From Amoebophrya sp. AT5.2 (lineage: Eukaryota; Sar; Dinophyceae; Syndiniales; Amoebophryaceae), in the NCBI GenBank assembly GCA_005223375.1, contig RXOD01003952.1, positions 1 to 34,904 of the forward strand: DNA of 34,904 nt, read 5' to 3'. The position numbers were made by a program, and so were the translations under genes. The notes under the pieces are model-generated. The model worked only from the letters and a program-made list of their open reading frames with translations. It was not told the DNA's origin and did not search any database. Shown here one piece after another: positions 33,801-34,904 of the stretch (positions are counted from its first letter, which is position 1; the number at the start of each line of letters is the position of its first letter).

Positions 33801-34904
33801 GTGTTCGGCGAGGAGTCCGTTTCCTGCCGCATCATCGACAAGTTGTACCGCGGCATGCAGGAGCCGCTGAAGGCGCAGGCACGGCTGGAGAAGATTCTGC
33901 TGGACAAAATGCCGACCATCAGCCGGATCACGGCGGAGCAGTTCGTGGCCGCGTTCCTGGCCGACAACAGGTTCCCCGGGCAGCACGCGCACGCGGACGG
34001 CGCCGCGGGGGTGCTGTACCGCGTCGCCCAATTGGACCGGGAGGACGAGTTCTGCTCGTACCCAGAGCTGCTTGACCGCTACGACAAGCTGCACCACTAC
34101 CCTCCGGTGGTCCGCCTGCTGGCCTGGTGCGGCTACATCCTGTACGCCACGGGGAACGTCGCGGACCCGGCGGCGTTCCCCGGTGCAGCCTCGGCGGCGG
34201 ACGCAGCACCTTCCTCGTCCTCCTGGAACCTCTTCGGCGGAAGCAGCACGGCCGCCAGGGATCGGTCCGGCGCGTCGGGCGGCGCGGGTTCCAGCCGCGC
34301 GAGCGCGCACAGCCTGAACTTCGCGCCCCTCCTGCGGCACGCGTACATCGATCAGGTGGCCTTTCCCTTCCAGCTGCGGGACGCGGCCGGCGACCACGCG
34401 CGCGGGCGCGCGTTCAGCTGGGGCGGCGACTACAAGAACCTGGAGGAGATGACGGACGCCGTCCGGTGCGGACACAGCGTGGACTTCCGCGACGTGTACG
34501 AGCGGCAGTGGAGCCGGCACCCGATCACCGACGCGGAGACCTTCGTGCAGCTGCTCTCCACGGGCAAGTGCGCGCACAAGATCCTGGAGAACGTGAAGCC
34601 CGAGAACCTGGTCGCCCTGCTGGACAGCGCCGCTCCGCCCATCAGCATCGAGCTGGCGCGCACGATCCTGAAGTACAAGAGCCACCGGGCCGTGCTCGGG
34701 GGCAGCAACCCCTTCGCCATGGCGGCGTGGACGCTGCTGCTGCGCGACAGCGAAATCACGGAGGTAGCACACCTGGAGGCGCTCACCGACCCGCGCGGCC
34801 ACGCGAAGCAGGCCGCGAGCCGGGACCCGGCGGCGGGGGCGGAGGAAGAGGGCCGCGCTGGTGCTGGAAGAAATCAAGCAGCTGCATTACGAACAGCAGG
34901 TGCT
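24864..34904 (+). CDS. Gene C: giant P-loop NTPase-domain protein, 3' end outside window
   Basis: A single uninterrupted frame of 3,347 codons runs to the right edge. I read it codon by codon and found no stop. ATG 24864 is the first in the frame after TAA 24750-24752. Landmarks: acidic linker (~556-582); Lys/Arg- and Ser-rich linker (~1605-1640); Gly/Ala-rich segment (~1824-1855); acidic Ser/Asp/Glu tract (~2218-2230); a strand-rich region (~2520-2620, with YCIIVYVRGI and FVYLEGLDI). A P-loop domain follows, with Walker A SPPGSGKT (K2746), a ~50-residue insertion, Walker B IYILDEYH (D2850, E2851) and a candidate sensor strand (IVLIANR). A Ser/Ala-rich linker and helical sequence come after. 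The insertion before Walker B and the helical region after it suit an AAA-type ATPase. I cannot name the family. The last ~20 codons may be out of frame. Confidence 0.85.
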   Translation, partial: MTLSNGTADAASGVNVLSESTASARGFQGQCASRIARQQREEAAKKREPLTVVLRNTRLFAEIKKVYALVEKCLQKRVRLIIVEPEPYPDLRILELKCAPCETTLSDVDLPDLHDTSLDVVCEPLFLHVRLNSEQAATDVEQELQKVVPANTRDDVTVALAALRLVFGSSVMPRMQKSTDDRLAELVHDVFARKSSEAVKTVANLLSSGLPECTQAVVRGVCECSEAFASRVNNSRPWAKIRTTFAANLGRVLGRLVRRQHELASAGLPAQSAGSSAPAVCASRVVATPRSASFEDFVLFSPAFRALPQQDRVRVWLRYIDRGVREVFSSRGTEEPVLGPGADGNALAAQSCGGKKHENVTDHLPSLEAVFAEQCELGLSNVKANSLRAVLEETFPGAKRKNASRNGAPPAPCYVAPNLESHHRREEDLVKLAVKALDWPLEQFATSWVDSADISNASLMKSLLASPDRLQILFSFSPEKIVKFGDGELRLQKGSRPSSGSSWHQHNWGQAICEAEAAEGESLNQAEARLILTELGRDVCSLQGFFATRAPRVARSSTEDEDDFQDVVTAGEEDAEMHDAGANPADAPTTYVKVRPLIQNEICRAKFACVKWLLRTNLPWSQVGAFEEICGPLDDEELSLLLKYKVKLVAHERKDVVQRVLSLLISRDEPISILSELSDVRNYLLHEKFQSLAIPDHTANTTAPPLLPPVVGAAFIQFLYNAERQQDFRDQKTAKSLWTGPLKSFCLQLLQLKEEGASALKRCQVPAGTRLSAAALVAILDRAPSKDMENVLQVVVDRFLDKVSVGANLEEGENMRAPNAFANQALVKGEGNASSNSGGSNPELVQQSSAGCLAAVLNVLNGHINTRRFVVPLLESWVASQAKSSRVFPDATAATLQQNARDPAIACLFQCLVARNLSPWISLFCHGGGRDEEEQAERTYSGSSSSSADSDRANAAMNRSPDQVAPPSSIELPIDSSEQIRALYIKYFRDRKTGYDCDLHRKFLKDESRLAILKDLRKGDAGSDQGGRDGQRDQNSAATSTGGHRSLYWHCWAHFPTSPFQNCFLPGYAERDSFKAVLQDDVTNFLGRCKEHEQFLSTFANYLVRPESLKRSVYNVFASSDVGWFHSSGTQRTCEITEVSLLIGQEGSKTYPPYFLRWHYRPLSEQLKKKVLKEVKNVNVTENLVPRFGPRVTEGASISTIRHNLELILGWAESGIQAGRRRAVSNIGTVSAQVDNDRTFMGFILIAWFAGLGFTKADLEGMVAPADKTLLTSFWSQLVGHNQNSAQCRSWMIYTGCYPTYVDLSWRDENSSEVPLFEPRKESANVTLQRVNAVIEHLRLDTQMGVLQYEDLVCEVEDERGNVELKAGNRLKSCMEELAHACGRQFAKDTHNPTFVQEQEGNKEQEGKKYKTGNLVEHYSVVSDFTQYLRSKNMQNGRVDDETKLRFSQFFRQFFTGLAAAFGNGESQTKKRELAGAIAFDTFFLLYGVMSTTRGFELSVIAEEMQKFGLQSGSQAHAEVVWLMQNVWSKGQLAQSFSEILPRLKAMSSQVPPLQLERAKDAKTPFIGQVTAEADAGFKGALFDNKQPAYLKHRNFSLDDLLKTPRGKDKDKRKNVSASSASQAQQHQGTSGGNFPRDGAKRRARPVYAHGSAAPLYEDQAESAAAENARAAELQENHESGTESDADEEPSYFHENCKPANDGSRFARRPRHFMQISGEVVPLSTRNSKCPIRLIRCQDFLACDSRGSMYKYSELKVRAGLQPVLETVPSDETAACGQAVFRMHPSGKCSSGHDHGEHASGQSKKSRRNAAAAAFADGSGSRYGVGAGLAGATTGAVEGVVGAGGAPGALGAAAGSVPTESLKKIQKVFARNGDAWDFIDQQPPLTVVQESTFHMVKALTGAWIPFFGNTPAFALETNTHPKDTIVCTLHGGKLFGLDLNEAVLQVLHLLFFASYRQAFADGGEEFHTRATGKGWRVAENADFLSARDDDAAQRSRLAAVVAAMLSRDKEHQKLFLAYMHAERRCCQIMKKTVLHMQKSNTRGQTVREVLLNVLKEDETEQARPNSMHNCFNEEGAPAANGDMNAHEEQHPSAGPPSGSCNGFVALLCNEANSGNLTPTGQQLTRLFSDLQQSNIEVARLQLHNFLKSACESVPTHPMAAGTLTADALHRVSWPNHKTFQHHVVTKRKYLQRSEYVLRNAERSDGVRALDVIWDRDWSDSESESEHGDDDLQRREVPQRDGGFEMNQQSDPVDDEASFRPEDAEFDLRNGSGKSEFGLQRDRKYKDTDFDRPDDYGAKSNLFPTGEGCGYGRPIASPFVVGNIWEGDPPFYFIPVEREKLKIQYTDGDGLLLGYALHKSVLDELFSHCAPGATCGATGGHDDHERGAAPPASPRADRQHVVQLKQLRENLLPWIANVLRSPLPQDMKTWFLKKLETQNSTDGPPPLDKRHVNLSIIFYCLLRGCPADTDFAKEKKKSFESAWQLSPEIEACILRASKQFGVYPCRGDTLSLLKDCGFQNIAVLDYSKELHQHGMNKMKDRIYLDIISKFDMYCIIVYVRGIVTVPNILLKWIAEYTRHNPWRFVYLEGLDITWNWSENRDRCVCEFANPNPAHRIQELSDVLLDAQIRSLRPTHEGDYSEVVESIPQAAQIGSAPQLLDFLRKHLKNCEERDLFLGAAPGAKDEGGNPKNKTQHAQQRGPSAVTRQRLRSVMNGDFRETMDKNILEPDPDERPPDICLVSPPGSGKTHHMDRMKSSFANRPNVQVHGFDCSADVLVTSTLASQLSKHLRGGGKQEAGSESGAREQDAFVGAAAPDPVDMEVDEEAGPVRSTGTSQMAGGKTMSRNIYILDEYHFLTEDHKRELFTWRRENSGSTQIVLIANRIDSRDRQKMKDEYQAGGRSTAVASSGSSSASSAADRAATSASATSAPAAHQSATRSGFLLVETRLTRKIVDEYMEKNNLTDPGTRDAILKWILSSRLVFGEESVSCRIIDKLYRGMQEPLKAQARLEKILLDKMPTISRITAEQFVAAFLADNRFPGQHAHADGAAGVLYRVAQLDREDEFCSYPELLDRYDKLHHYPPVVRLLAWCGYILYATGNVADPAAFPGAASAADAAPSSSSWNLFGGSSTAARDRSGASGGAGSSRASAHSLNFAPLLRHAYIDQVAFPFQLRDAAGDHARGRAFSWGGDYKNLEEMTDAVRCGHSVDFRDVYERQWSRHPITDAETFVQLLSTGKCAHKILENVKPENLVALLDSAAPPISIELARTILKYKSHRAVLGGSNPFAMAAWTLLLRDSEITEVAHLEALTDPRGHAKQAASRDPAAGAEEEGRAGAGRNQAAALRTAGA
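29055..29090 (+). repeat. 18-bp in-frame duplication in gene C
   Basis: gagcaggagggtaacaaa at 29055-29072 is followed by a near-copy at 29073-29090, giving EQEGNK then EQEGKK. It adds six residues and keeps the frame, consistent with a recent duplication in a surface loop. Confidence 0.85.
33060..33530 (+). other. P-loop NTPase core of gene C
   Basis: Walker A GSGKT is at 33090-33104, preceded by a hydrophobic strand (ICLVSP). Walker B IYILDEYHF is at about 33402-33428, followed by IVLIANR at about 33489-33509. The insertion between the two Walker motifs (about 33235-33375) is Gly/Glu/Ser-rich and probably disordered. The spacing without the insertion is normal for AAA+ or related ASCE ATPases. 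A conserved arginine finger cannot be assigned by eye. Confidence 0.75.

Noticed and set aside
32568..34877. 769-codon open frame on the - strand
   Set aside because: It lies opposite the most codon-biased part of gene C. With nearly all third positions G or C, antisense stops are rare. The peptide is Arg/Gly/Val-rich with no domain, while the sense frame has Walker motifs.
1..34904. tRNA, rRNA, CRISPR array, transposon or viral genes
   Set aside because: I saw no cloverleaf, repeat-spacer array, transposase or reverse transcriptase motif, or long terminal repeats. Highly diverged elements cannot be excluded by eye.

Overview
The window is GC-rich DNA from a eukaryote, most likely a unicellular one. 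The evidence is three very long, mostly uninterrupted protein genes on the + strand, short GT-AG introns with a pyrimidine-rich 3' part, ATG starts in eukaryotic context, no bacterial ribosome-binding sites or operon structure, and a recognisable RNF213 (mysterin)-type giant AAA+ protein. The standard code fits: no in-frame stop of any type interrupts about 28 kb of coding sequence. I cannot name the lineage. Head-to-tail giant genes at high GC would suit an alveolate such as a dinoflagellate relative, but this is inference only.

Layout. 1-923: an open frame cut by the left edge, with an internal 111-bp-spaced direct repeat, of doubtful coding status. 924-2858: no convincing gene; several short tandem repeats. 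2859-4089: coding-like segments joined by plausible short introns, perhaps the 3' end of an intron-rich gene whose proposed stop lies only 21 bases before the next start codon. 4111-19654: gene A, a two-exon gene of about 5,140 codons for an RNF213-like giant AAA+ protein with an RZ-type zinc finger and no visible RING. 19655-20611: intergenic. 20612-24675: gene B, two exons with a clear 110-nt phase-0 intron, 1,317 residues, unrecognised. 24864 to the right edge: gene C, one open frame of at least 3,347 codons, running off the window, with a Walker A/Walker B pair near residues 2740-2855; unrecognised.

How they relate. Gene A matches the RNF213 plan: a long N-terminal arm, a degenerate AAA unit with a P-loop, two well-preserved AAA units, a long helical region, the RZ finger, and a C-terminal tail. 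In animals RNF213 is a ubiquitin ligase acting in innate defence and lipid metabolism, and its RZ finger can act without the RING. Genes B and C are also giant, share the strand, and lie close together (188 bp between B's stop and C's start). They may be one gene, because an in-phase intron could join them. The locus may be a cluster of giant AAA-type proteins, but homology of B and C to RNF213 is not shown.

Main points for follow-up: the RING-less gene A with a substituted RZ histidine, the unassigned giant P-loop protein of gene C, the possible B-C fusion, a likely 1-nt frame problem at the right edge, and the hidden small-exon gene before gene A.
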